The position numbers were made by a program, and so were the translations under genes. Of a stretch of 39,727 nt of DNA, positions 1 through 8,167 are shown in pieces (positions within the stretch are counted from its first letter, which is position 1; each line of letters opens with the position of its first letter). The notes under the pieces were generated by a model. It worked only from the letters and a program-made list of their open reading frames with translations, had not been told where the DNA came from and did not search any database. The DNA comes from Bordetella parapertussis (lineage in GTDB: Bacteria > Pseudomonadota > Gammaproteobacteria > Burkholderiales > Casimicrobiaceae): positions 1-39,727 of the forward strand of contig CALQLA020000044.1 of assembly GCA_943331295.2 (NCBI GenBank), given 5' to 3'.

Positions 1-203
1 CGGACGGCCCCCACGCTCGCTTCGCTCGCTGCCCCCCGAGGGGGAGCACCGGTGCCCTTCGGGCGGCCGGGCGGGCACCGGACGGCCCCCACGCTCGCTT
101 CGCTCGCTGCCCCCCGAGGGGGAGCACCGGTGCCCTTCGGGCGGCCGGGCGGGCACCGGACGGCCCCCACGCTCGCTTCGCTCGCTGCCCCCCGAGGGGG
201 AGC
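1..203 (+). repeat. 78-bp tandem repeat (2.6 copies) ending at the purD ribosome-binding site
   Basis: Units begin at 1, 79 and 157 with an exact 78-bp period; the third stops after 47 bases, where purD begins. Each unit contains CGCTCGCTTCGCTCGCT followed by a GC palindrome (CCCCC-CGA-GGGGG) and a CACCGGTGC block. Units 1 and 2 look identical. The purine-rich GAGGGGGAG of the last, partial unit lies 7-15 bases upstream of the purD ATG and probably serves as its Shine-Dalgarno. The CCGAGGG-GA-CACCGG core resembles the repeats upstream of livM and in the start of waaC. No ORF of note lies here. Confidence 0.9.
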
Positions 204-209
204 GGGGCG

Positions 210-1487
210 ATGAACGTCCTCGTCATCGGCGGTGGCGGTCGCGAGCACGCGCTCGCATGGAAGCTCGCGCAGTCGCCGCGCGTGGCCCGGGTGTTCGTCG
301 CGCCCGGCAATGCCGGCACCGCGCGCGATCCGGCGCTCGACAACGTCGACCTGACCGCGATCCCCGACCTCGTGGCGTTCGCGCTGGCCAAGAAGGTCGG
401 GCTCACGGTGGTCGGGCCCGAGGCGCCGCTGGCTGCCGGGGTGGTCGATGCGTTCCGCGCCGCCGGCCTCAAGGTGTTCGGCCCGACGCAGGCCGCGGCG
501 CAGCTCGAGAGCTCGAAGGACTTCGCCAAGGCGTTCATGGCGCGGCACGGCATCCCGACGGCGGCGTACGCGACGTTCACCGACGCTGCGGCGGCGCACG
601 CCTACGTCGACGCCAACGGCGCGCCGATCGTGGTCAAGGCCGACGGCCTCGCCGCCGGCAAGGGCGTCGTCGTCGCGACGACCGCCGCCGAGGCCCACGC
701 GGCGATCGACGCGATGCTGGTCGGCAACGCGATGGGCGCCGCCGGCGCGCGCGTGGTGATCGAGGCCTTCCTCGAAGGCGAGGAGGCGAGCTTCATCGTG
801 ATGGTCGACGGTCGCAACGTGCTGCCGCTCGCGTCGTCGCAGGACCACAAGCGCCTGAAGGACAACGACGAAGGCCCCAACACGGGCGGCATGGGCGCGT
901 ACTCGCCCGCGCCCTGCGTGACGCCCGAGCTGCACGCGCGGATCATGCGCGAGGCGATCCTGCCCACGGTCAACGGCATGGCGGCCGACGGCATCACGTA
1001 CACCGGGTTCCTGTACGCGGGCGTGATGATCGATCCCGAGGGCAACCCCAAGGTGCTGGAATTCAACTGCCGGATGGGCGATCCGGAAACGCAGCCGATC
1101 CTGGTGCGCCTGCGCTCCGACCTGCTCGAGCTCCTGCTGCACGCGGTCAACGGGACGCTCGACCAGTGCGAAGCGGAGTGGGACCGGCGCGCGGCGCTCG
1201 GCGTGGTGCTCGCCGCCGGCGGCTATCCCGAGAACCCGCGCCGCGGCGACGCGATCATCGGCCTCGACGCCGAAGCGCCCGACGTGACGGTCTTCCACGC
1301 CGGCACCGCGATCGCCGACGGCAAGGTCGTCGTCACCGGCGGCCGCGTGCTGTGCGTGACGGCGCTCGGCGATTCGGTCAGGCAGGCGCAGCGCGCGGCC
1401 TACGCGGCGATCGCCGGCATCCACTTCGACGGGATGCAGTTCCGCACCGACATCGGCCACCGCGCGCTCGCGCCGCGCCGCGCCTGA
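210..1487 (+). CDS. purD: Phosphoribosylamine--glycine ligase (GAR synthetase)
   Basis: This enzyme joins 5-phosphoribosylamine and glycine with ATP, the second step of de novo purine synthesis in the cytoplasm. The 425-residue length is normal for the family. An N-terminal GGGGREHA motif (residues 7-14) is followed by the ATP-grasp region: [13 protein letters not shown] (141-153), the [21 protein letters not shown] segment (about 213-233) and the metal-binding [12 protein letters not shown] segment (284-295). The ATG at 210 is preceded by GAGGGGGAG contributed by the tandem repeat. hemF starts 5 bases after the stop, so the two are likely co-transcribed. No promoter was recognised inside the repeat; transcription may begin beyond the left edge. 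Confidence 0.97.
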   Translation: MNVLVIGGGGREHALAWKLAQSPRVARVFVAPGNAGTARDPALDNVDLTAIPDLVAFALAKKVGLTVVGPEAPLAAGVVDAFRAAGLKVFGPTQAAAQLESSKDFAKAFMARHGIPTAAYATFTDAAAAHAYVDANGAPIVVKADGLAAGKGVVVATTAAEAHAAIDAMLVGNAMGAAGARVVIEAFLEGEEASFIVMVDGRNVLPLASSQDHKRLKDNDEGPNTGGMGAYSPAPCVTPELHARIMREAILPTVNGMAADGITYTGFLYAGVMIDPEGNPKVLEFNCRMGDPETQPILVRLRSDLLELLLHAVNGTLDQCEAEWDRRAALGVVLAAGGYPENPRRGDAIIGLDAEAPDVTVFHAGTAIADGKVVVTGGRVLCVTALGDSVRQAQRAAYAAIAGIHFDGMQFRTDIGHRALAPRRA

Positions 1488-1492
1488 ACGCG

Positions 1493-2404
1493 ATGGACGT
1501 CGAGCGCGCGCGCGGCTACTTCGTCGACCTCCAGGCCCGCATCGTCGCGGGGCTCGAGGCTATCGACGGGCAGCCGTTCCGGCGCGAGTCCTGGGAGCGG
1601 CCCGAAGGCGGCGGCGGCATCTCGCGGCTGCTCGAGGAAGGCAACGTGCTGGAGCGCGGCGGCGTCAACTTCTCCCACGTGATGGGAACGAAGCTGCCAC
1701 CGTCGGCTTCCGCCGGCCGCGGCGAGATCGCCGGCCGCGCGTGGGAGGCGATGGGCGTGTCGCTGGTGCTGCACCCGCGCAACCCGTACGCGCCGACCGT
1801 GCACCTCAACGTCCGGATGTTCGTCGCCCATGCGCCGGCCGACGTGCCCGGTGCTGTCGACGTCTGGTGGTTCGGTGGCGGGATGGACCTCACGCCGTAC
1901 TACGGGTTCGCCGAGGACGCCGTTCACTTCCACCAGGCGTGCCGCGAGGCGCTGGCGCCGTTCGGCGCCGACGTCCACGACCGCTACAAGCGCTGGTGCG
2001 ACGAGTACTTCTACCTGAAGCACCGCAAGGAGCCGCGCGGCGTCGGCGGCATTTTCTACGACGACCTGGACGAGGGCGGCTTCGAGCGCTGCTTCGCGCT
2101 GACCCGCAGCGTCGGCGACCGCTTCCTCGCGGCGTACGCGCCGATCCTCGAGCGGCGCCGTGACCTGCCCTACGGCGAGCGCGAGCGCGACTTCCAGGCA
2201 TACCGGCGCGGCCGCTACGTCGAGTTCAACCTGGTGTGGGATCGTGGCACGCTGTTCGGCCTGCAGTCGAACGGCCGGACCGAGGCGATCCTGATGTCGC
2301 TGCCGCCGATCGTCAAGTGGCGCTACGACTGGAAGCCCGAGCCCGGCACGCCGGAGGCGCGGCTCTACACCGACTTCCTCACCGGCCGGGACTGGCTGGG
2401 TTGA
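1493..2404 (+). CDS. hemF: Oxygen-dependent coproporphyrinogen III oxidase
   Basis: HemF converts coproporphyrinogen III to protoporphyrinogen IX using O2, a late haem-synthesis step. The 303 residues are collinear with the family. Visible hallmarks are [15 protein letters not shown] (41-54), [13 protein letters not shown] (94-106), [13 protein letters not shown] (125-137), the [19 protein letters not shown] segment (165-183) and the [12 protein letters not shown] segment near the C-terminus. Histidines 94, 104, 145 and 177 fall where family histidines are conserved. The ATG at 1493 is 5 bases after purD, and the stop TGA overlaps the TTG start of the following NUDIX gene. This is the aerobic form; hemB lies 24 kb away in the same window. 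Confidence 0.96.
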   Translation: MDVERARGYFVDLQARIVAGLEAIDGQPFRRESWERPEGGGGISRLLEEGNVLERGGVNFSHVMGTKLPPSASAGRGEIAGRAWEAMGVSLVLHPRNPYAPTVHLNVRMFVAHAPADVPGAVDVWWFGGGMDLTPYYGFAEDAVHFHQACREALAPFGADVHDRYKRWCDEYFYLKHRKEPRGVGGIFYDDLDEGGFERCFALTRSVGDRFLAAYAPILERRRDLPYGERERDFQAYRRGRYVEFNLVWDRGTLFGLQSNGRTEAILMSLPPIVKWRYDWKPEPGTPEARLYTDFLTGRDWLG

Positions 2405-2973
2405 GCACCGAGCCCACGGCGCCCGGCGCCGACACCCATCTCGTCGAGACGCGCGTGTCGTCGGAGCCCGTGTTCACGGGCAGGCTGCTCGACGTCCGGC
2501 GCGACACCGTCCGCCTGCCCGATGGCGCGCTCGCGACGCGCGAATACATCGTGCATCCCGGCGCGGTGCTGATCGTGCCCGTGCTGCCCGACGGCCGCTT
2601 CGTCGTCGAGCGCCAGTACCGCTACCCGCTGCAGCGAGTGTTCGTCGAGTTTCCCGCCGGCAAGCTCGATCCCGGCGAGACCGCGCTCGAGACGGCGCGC
2701 CGCGAGCTGGTCGAGGAGGCCGGGTACACCGCCGTGGAATGGACCCGGCTCGGGATCATCCATCCGCTGCTGTCGTATTCGACCGAGTCGATCGAGATCT
2801 ACGTCGCGCGGGGGCTCGCGCAGGTCGGCGCCAGGCTGGACGACGGCGAGTTCCTCGAGGTCCTTGCGATGAGCGCCGACGAGATGCTGGCCGGCGTCGA
2901 CCGCGGCGAGATCACCGACGCCAAGACGGTCACCGCGCTGCTCCTGTACCTGCGCGCCGCGCCGCGCGGCTGA
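2401..2973 (+). CDS. NUDIX hydrolase, probable ADP-ribose/ADP-sugar pyrophosphatase
   Basis: A complete Nudix box, G-x5-E-x7-REL-x-EE-x-GY, lies at residues 87-109 (GKLDPGE, then RELVEEAGY). With the flanking [10 protein letters not shown] (47-56) and ERQYRYPL (70-77) segments this resembles the NudF-type ADP-ribose pyrophosphatases, which hydrolyse ADP-ribose and related ADP-sugars; substrate is inferred from family only. I chose the TTG at 2401, overlapping the hemF stop as TTGA, because the family-like HLVET...GRLL segment starts soon after it. A GTG at 2455 is the alternative and would cut that segment. The length is 190 residues. It is tightly coupled to hemF and 22 bases upstream of acyP. 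Confidence 0.9.
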   Translation: MSTEPTAPGADTHLVETRVSSEPVFTGRLLDVRRDTVRLPDGALATREYIVHPGAVLIVPVLPDGRFVVERQYRYPLQRVFVEFPAGKLDPGETALETARRELVEEAGYTAVEWTRLGIIHPLLSYSTESIEIYVARGLAQVGARLDDGEFLEVLAMSADEMLAGVDRGEITDAKTVTALLLYLRAAPRG

Positions 2974-2995
2974 CGGGCGGCGCCCGGGCGACCCC

Positions 2996-3274
2996 GTGAT
3001 CGCGCGCCGGATCGTGGTCCGCGGCCGGGTGCAGGGTGTCGGCTATCGCGACGGCATGATCGGCGTCGCCGCGGCAGCGGGCGTGACGGGTTGGGTGCGC
3101 AACCGCCGCGACGGCACCGTCGAGGCGCTGGTCGCCGGCGCTCCCGACGCGGTGCAGCAGGTGATCGCCTGGTGTCGCGACGGGCCGCGGTACGCCCGCG
3201 TCGACGGCATCGACATCGTCGACGCGCCGGCGCCCGGAACGCAGGACGGGTTCGTCGGGCTGCCGACCGCCTGA
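2996..3274 (+). CDS. acyP: Acylphosphatase
   Basis: This 92-residue protein has the size and both signatures of acylphosphatases, which hydrolyse acyl-phosphate bonds: GRVQGVGYR (10-18) with the phosphate-binding, catalytic Arg18, and GWVRNRRDGTVE (32-43) with catalytic Asn36. The start is GTG at 2996, placed directly before the conserved beta strand. It appears to be the last gene of the purD-hemF-NUDIX-acyP cluster, followed by a large hairpin repeat that may end transcription. Its cellular substrate cannot be told from sequence. Confidence 0.93.
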   Translation: MIARRIVVRGRVQGVGYRDGMIGVAAAAGVTGWVRNRRDGTVEALVAGAPDAVQQVIAWCRDGPRYARVDGIDIVDAPAPGTQDGFVGLPTA

Positions 3275-3332
3275 TCCGGCCGGCGCCGTGCCCGTGAGTT
3301 GCGCACCGGGTCTTGCGTACCGGGTTTTGCGC

Positions 3333-3417
3333 CGCCCGGGTTGAGACAGCGAAACCCGGGTGGATGGAGCAACGGGCACGATCGCCCCGGGTTTCGCTGT
3401 TACTCAACCCGGGCTAC
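3333..3417. repeat. Dispersed hairpin repeat, copy 1 (between acyP and a convergent gene)
   Basis: Two arms are near-perfect inverted repeats: CCCGGGTTGAG-AC-AGCGAAACCCGGG (3335-3360) and its complement (about 3385-3413), separated by a spacer containing AACGGGCACGATC. The spacer and arms recur, inverted, at 25818-25907. It lies between the 3' ends of acyP and the minus-strand membrane protein gene. As RNA it would form a long stem on either strand, so it could act as a bidirectional barrier or terminator, but no clean U tract follows it. Confidence 0.85.
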
Positions 3418-3436
3418 GAAAGTTGCCGGGAGAGCG

Positions 3437-4152
3437 TCAATCCGCCGCTGCCTCGTCGACGCCGAAGATGTCCTTCCACGCCGCGTACGACGATGCCGCC
3501 CACAGCGGCAGCGCGAACACGAGCCCTAAGCCCATCGTCGCGATGCCGAAGCCCAGCAGCACGAGCGACGCCGCGGCATAGACGAGGAGCGGCGCCGTGT
3601 TGCCGATGAATCCCCGCCAACTGGCGACGATGGCTGCGCCCGGCGCAACGCGCTCGAACAGCAGGTGGAACGGCACGAACGTCAGCGGCAGCGAAGCGAG
3701 GATGCCGATCGCGTAGATGCCCATGATCGCCGCCATCGTCAGGTCGTCGTTGGCGTCGACCGCGAGCAGGTTCGCATCGGCGATCCACCATCCCGCCGCC
3801 TCCTCGGCGGCGAACGACAGCAGGCTGGTCGCGATGATCGTGGCGATCGCGGCGGGCGCGGCGGTGAACGCGGTGAACGCGCAGCCGACCGTCGGCGTGC
3901 CGCCCCGGTCGATGGCCTCGGCGGCGTAGAGCATGCCGCAGGCGACGAGCGGGACCACGAGCTTGGCGAGCATCGGGCCGAAGTCGGGAACGACCTGCAG
4001 CAGGAGTTCGGCGGCGAGGGTCAGCACCGCGAGCATCGCCCACGTGAACGGCGCGCGCTTCACCAGCCGGAGCGCGTCCTCGTACCACCGCAGCGCGTTG
4101 CGCCAGGAGACGGTGCGGGGCTGCAGGTGCGGGGGGCCGGCGGCCGCGCGGG

Positions 4153-4156
<4 letters not shown>
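3437..4156 (-). CDS. Multi-pass membrane protein (BPSS1780-like family)
   Basis: This 239-residue hydrophobic protein has a hydrophilic N-terminus containing a WRNALRWYEDALRLVKRAP segment and about five or six predicted membrane segments in two clusters, ending in a short polar tail (FGVDEAAAD). The architecture resembles the uncharacterised BPSS1780 membrane family of Burkholderiales, a tentative match from memory. The start is GTG at 4156, overlapping the livF stop as GTGA, so it is probably translationally coupled to the ABC transporter operon. The apparent Val nearer the conserved Trp is GTC and cannot initiate. The coupling suggests envelope function but does not prove a role in transport. 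Confidence 0.75.
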
Positions 4157-4890
<734 letters not shown>

Positions 4891-4961
4891 CTCGATACAC
4901 CGTCGCCGCGGGATGACGGCCTGCGCGCCGGTGCGCCCGCGGCATTCATTGTTCCGTCGAT

Positions 4962-4980
4962 CCCCGCGCTGCGCGCGGGG
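4962..4980 (-). other. GC-rich hairpin in the livG-livF gap
   Basis: CCCCGCGC and GCGCGGGG form an 8-bp stem with a 3-base loop inside the 106-base spacer between livG and livF. No U tract follows on the minus strand, so it is not a convincing intrinsic terminator. It could stabilise or punctuate the mRNA. The rest of the gap shows nothing recognisable. Confidence 0.4.
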
Positions 4981-4996
4981 CCCCTCGCCGGGTAAC

Positions 4997-5818
4997 TCAT
5001 GCCGCGCCCTTCATGTTCAGCGTGACCTCGCCGCCGAGGTACGCGGCGATGACGCTGGGGTCCTTCTGCACGTCGGCGGCAGGGCCCTCGGCGATCTTCT
5101 TGCCGTAGTCGAGGACCAGCACGCGGTCGCAGACGCTCATCACCAGCTTCATGTCGTGCTCGATCAGCAGGATCGTCGTGCCGTCCTTGCGGATGTCGTT
5201 GAGGAGCCCCTTCAGCGACGCGGTCTCGGTCGCGTTCATGCCGGCGGCGGGCTCGTCGAGCGCCAGCAGCTTGGGGTCGGTCGCGAGCGCGCGGGCGATC
5301 TCCAGCCGGCGCTGGTCGCCGTAGGCCAGGTGCTTGGCGAGCGAGTTGGCGCGCTTGTCGACGCCGACGTACTCGAGCAGCTCGTAGGCGCGCGCCTCGA
5401 TCGCGGCCTCCTCGGCGCGGGTGCGGGCGTTGCGCGAGATCGCGCCCCACACGCCCGCGCGCGTGCGCACGTGCCGACCGATCATCACGTTCTCGAGCGC
5501 CGTCAGGTTGGCGAACAGCCGGATGTTCTGGAACGTGCGCGCGATCCCGCGGGCGGCGACGTCGTTGGGCTTCAGCCCCGAGAGCGAGGCGCCGTCGAAC
5601 GTGAACTCGCCGCCGTCCGGAATGTAGATGCCGGTCAGCACGTTGAACAGGCTGGTCTTGCCGGCGCCGTTCGGGCCGATGAGGCCGTAGATCTCGCCAT
5701 GGTTGATCGCGAAGGTGACGTTCGACAGCGCCTGCAGGCCGCCGAACCGCTTGTCGATCCCGGTTCCCGCGAGCAGGACGCCGGCTTCCGGCGCGACCGT
5801 GGCCCCAGGCATGCTCAT
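4997..5818 (-). CDS. livG: Branched-chain amino acid-type ABC transporter ATPase LivG
   Basis: This is the first ATP-binding subunit of the importer, 273 residues. Walker A is GPNGAGKT at 48-55; the signature loop is the LivG-typical form HLAYGDQRRLEIARAL (163-178) with the canonical SGG replaced by YGD; Walker B LLALDEP is at 185-191; and IARTFQNIRLF (92-102) contains the Q-loop. The ATG at 5818 overlaps the livM stop as ATGA, so the two are translationally coupled. A second ATG two codons on is possible. The C-terminal AEGPAADVQKDPSVIAAYLG segment is typical of LivG. Confidence 0.96.
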   Translation of the reverse strand: MSMPGATVAPEAGVLLAGTGIDKRFGGLQALSNVTFAINHGEIYGLIGPNGAGKTSLFNVLTGIYIPDGGEFTFDGASLSGLKPNDVAARGIARTFQNIRLFANLTALENVMIGRHVRTRAGVWGAISRNARTRAEEAAIEARAYELLEYVGVDKRANSLAKHLAYGDQRRLEIARALATDPKLLALDEPAAGMNATETASLKGLLNDIRKDGTTILLIEHDMKLVMSVCDRVLVLDYGKKIAEGPAADVQKDPSVIAAYLGGEVTLNMKGAA

Positions 5819-6897
5819 CCGGGGACCCGCTTCGCTTCGAACTCGCGCTTGCGCACGGCCGAGGGCAGGATGCCGGCGGGCCGGAACAGCATCATCAGCA
5901 CGAGCGCCAGCCCGAACAGCAGCATCCGGATCACCTCGGGCTCGACCAGGATGCGACCGAACAGGGCCTTCTGCACCGGCTCCACGGTGTAGCGCAGCAC
6001 CTCGGGCACGAACGACAGCAGCACCGCGCCGAGGATCACGCCCCAGATGTTGCCCATGCCGCCCAGCACGACCATCGACAGCACCATCACCGACTCGACC
6101 AGCACGAAGCTCTCCGGGCTGATGAAGGCCTGCGTGGCGGAGAAGATGCCGCCCGAGATGCCGCCGAACGACGCGCCCATCGCGAACGCCAGCAGCTTCA
6201 TGTTGCGGGTGTTGATCCCCATCGCGCGCGCGGCGATCTCGTCCTCGCGGATGGCCTCCCAGGCGCGCCCGATCCGCGAGTCCTGGAGCCGCAGGTTGAT
6301 GACGATGACGACGAGCAGCACGAGGATCAGGAAGTAGTAGTACTTGACCGGGCCGGAGAAGTTGAGGCCCAGGATCACCTCGGGCTTCGAGAAGCTGAAG
6401 CTGCCGATGCGGAAGGGATCGACCAGCGTTATCCCCTGCGGGCCGTTGGTGATGTTCACCGGCTGCGACAGGTTGTTCATGAAGATCCGGACGATCTCGC
6501 CGAAGCCCAGCGTCACGATGGCGAGGTAGTCGCCGCGCAGCTTCAGCGTCGGCGCGCCCAGCAGCACGCCGAACAGGCAGGCGGTGGCCGCGCCGATCGG
6601 CAGGATCACCCAGAACGGCAGGTGCAGGCCGAAATGCGGCGACGCGAGCAGCGCGTACACGTAGGCGCCGACCGCGTAGAACGCGATGTAGCCCAAGTCG
6701 AGCAGGCCGGCGAAGCCGACGACGATGTTGAGCCCCAGCGACAGCAGGACGAACAGGATCGCGAGGTTGGTGATGCGCACCCAGGCGGTGCCGATCGTCG
6801 CCAGCACGAACGGCAGCACCAGCAGCGCGACGCCGATCAGCACAAGGCCGATCCACGGCGCGCGCGGGCTCTGGCGGACGCTTTCCAGCGCGGTCAA
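5815..6897 (-). CDS. livM: Branched-chain amino acid-type ABC transporter permease LivM
   Basis: This inner-membrane permease subunit has 360 residues from the chosen start, with about 8-10 hydrophobic segments and the LivM hallmark GLLDLGYIAFYAVGAY. The permease-ATPase coupling region reads GRAWEAIREDEIAARAMGIN. I favour a TTG start at 6897, preceded by AGGGGG at good spacing and immediately before the first family-like residues. An in-frame ATG at 6993 would add 32 residues read entirely through a dispersed GC-rich repeat and would overlap livH by 14 bases; an annotation pipeline may pick that one. The stop overlaps the livG start. Confidence 0.9.
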   Translation of the reverse strand: MTALESVRQSPRAPWIGLVLIGVALLVLPFVLATIGTAWVRITNLAILFVLLSLGLNIVVGFAGLLDLGYIAFYAVGAYVYALLASPHFGLHLPFWVILPIGAATACLFGVLLGAPTLKLRGDYLAIVTLGFGEIVRIFMNNLSQPVNITNGPQGITLVDPFRIGSFSFSKPEVILGLNFSGPVKYYYFLILVLLVVIVINLRLQDSRIGRAWEAIREDEIAARAMGINTRNMKLLAFAMGASFGGISGGIFSATQAFISPESFVLVESVMVLSMVVLGGMGNIWGVILGAVLLSFVPEVLRYTVEPVQKALFGRILVEPEVIRMLLFGLALVLMMLFRPAGILPSAVRKREFEAKRVPG

Positions 6898-6899
6898 GG

Positions 6900-6990
6900 A
6901 GTGCCCCCTGGGCGCTCTCGCGCCATCCCCCCGGGGGGGCGCAATTCGCCCTCGGGGCGGCCCTTCGGCGGTGCGCCCGTCATGCGCGGT
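6900..6990 (-). repeat. Dispersed GC-rich repeat at the livH-livM junction
   Basis: A block of 24 bases beginning TTCGCCCTCGGGGCGG (6945-6968) is identical to two copies at the start of waaC (18689-18712 and 18749-18772). It is followed, in the livM direction, by CCCCCCCGGGGGGATGGCGC and a purine run that supplies the livM Shine-Dalgarno. In one minus-strand frame it reads PKGRPEGE, as in the waaC leader. It spans the end of livH and the region just upstream of livM. Confidence 0.8.
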
Positions 6991-7984
6991 CACCGACGCG
7001 CTCGCCCAGCAGGCCCGAGGGCCGGAAGACGAGCACGGTGATGAGGACCAGGAACGCGAACACGTCCTGGTAGTTGCTGCCGAAGAGCGTCAGGTTGGGG
7101 TCGCTCGCGCAGCGGTTCGCGATCCACGTCGACCAGTCGGCGATCTGGCAGAGGTTGGTGAGGTCGCCGACGTAGCCGGCGCCGAGGGCCTCGATGACCC
7201 CGAGCAGCAGTCCGCCCAGCATCGCGCCGCCCAGGTTGCCGATGCCGCCCAGCACCGCCGCCGAGAAGGCCTTCAGCCCGAGCAGGAAGCCCATCTGGTA
7301 CTGGGCGATCCCGTAGTAGGTGCCGACCATCACGCCGGCGACGGCGGCGAGCGCCGCGCCGATCACGAACGTCAGCGAGATCACCGTGTTGATGTTGATG
7401 CCCATCAGCCCGGCGACGACCTGGTTCTGCGAGGTCGCGCGCATCGCGATGCCGAGCTTGGTCCGGTAGACGAGCCCGAGGAGGCCGGCCATCATCGTCA
7501 CCGACGTGAGCAGGATCGCCACCTGCACGTTGGTGATCGTCGCGCCGTCGGCGGCGCCGGTGATGTGGTACGGGACGACCGTGATGATCTGCGGGAACGG
7601 AATCGGGTTGCGGGTCCAGATGATCATCGCGAGGTGCTGCAGGATGATCGACAGGCCGATCGCGGTGATCAGCGGCGCGAGCCGGGGCGCGGTGCGCAGC
7701 GGCCGGTAGGCGACGCGCTCCAGCGTGTAGCCCACCGCCATGCAGGTGGGGACCGCGACCAGCACGCCGGCGACGACGATCACCAGCGGCGGCAGCCCGG
7801 TCTTCGCGCCGACGAGCGCGCTGATCACCGAGAACGCCACCATCGCGCCGATCATCACCACTTCGCCGTGGGCGAAATTGATGAGCTGGATGATGCCGTA
7901 CACCATCGTGTAGCCCAGCGCGACGACCGCGTAGACGCTTCCCAGCGTGAGGCCGTTGATCATCTGCTGCAGGAATATGTCCAC
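6980..7984 (-). CDS. livH: Branched-chain amino acid-type ABC transporter permease LivH
   Basis: This is the second inner-membrane permease subunit, 334 residues. The N-terminus DIFLQQMINGLTLGSVYAVVALGYTMVYG is segmentally typical of LivH, and the protein contains AVLGGIGNLGGAMLGG near the ATPase-contact region. The GTG at 7984 is chosen because GGAAGG lies 7 bases upstream and the family begins there; an in-frame ATG at 8053 would add 23 atypical residues. At 334 residues it is somewhat longer than the common 290-310, with extra sequence around the middle and near the C-terminus. It lies downstream of the livK terminator and has a candidate promoter of its own. Confidence 0.94.
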   Translation of the reverse strand: MDIFLQQMINGLTLGSVYAVVALGYTMVYGIIQLINFAHGEVVMIGAMVAFSVISALVGAKTGLPPLVIVVAGVLVAVPTCMAVGYTLERVAYRPLRTAPRLAPLITAIGLSIILQHLAMIIWTRNPIPFPQIITVVPYHITGAADGATITNVQVAILLTSVTMMAGLLGLVYRTKLGIAMRATSQNQVVAGLMGININTVISLTFVIGAALAAVAGVMVGTYYGIAQYQMGFLLGLKAFSAAVLGGIGNLGGAMLGGLLLGVIEALGAGYVGDLTNLCQIADWSTWIANRCASDPNLTLFGSNYQDVFAFLVLITVLVFRPSGLLGERVGDRA

Positions 7985-8024
7985 GCACGCGCCTTCCGGG
8001 ATGGCGGGAACCCGGGCCATGCGG

Positions 8025-8053
8025 ATTGTGCGGGGTGTCGCGCGCCACGGCAA
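8025..8053 (-). promoter_or_regulatory. Candidate sigma-70 promoter for livHMGF
   Basis: On the minus strand TTGCCG (8053-8048) and CACAAT (8030-8025) are separated by 17 bases. The predicted RNA start is about 35 bases before the livH GTG and downstream of the livK terminator. The match is moderate. Confidence 0.4.
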
Positions 8054-8118
8054 TCCCCCGGTTGCACCGATTGCGTGCGGAAGGGGCCGGGTACCGGGCC
8101 TTCAGCGAGCCGGGCGCC

Positions 8119-8146
8119 AAAAAAAACGGCGCCCCGCAGGGCGCCG
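8119..8146 (-). terminator. Intrinsic terminator after livK
   Basis: The minus-strand RNA forms CGGCGCCC-UGCG-GGGCGCCG followed by eight U. It lies 22 bases beyond the livK stop and before livH. It should terminate most livK transcripts, consistent with making more binding protein than transporter. Confidence 0.88.
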
Positions 8147-8167
8147 CCGGATACTCCGGTGCTGCTG

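Noticed and set aside
1..203. Repeats at the left edge considered as a CRISPR array
   Set aside because: The units are contiguous 78-bp tandem copies with no unique spacers, and no cas genes are present.
5815..6993. ATG at 6993 as the livM start
   Set aside because: It would translate a dispersed repeat and overlap livH. The TTG at 6897 has a better ribosome site and family fit, but this remains a judgement.
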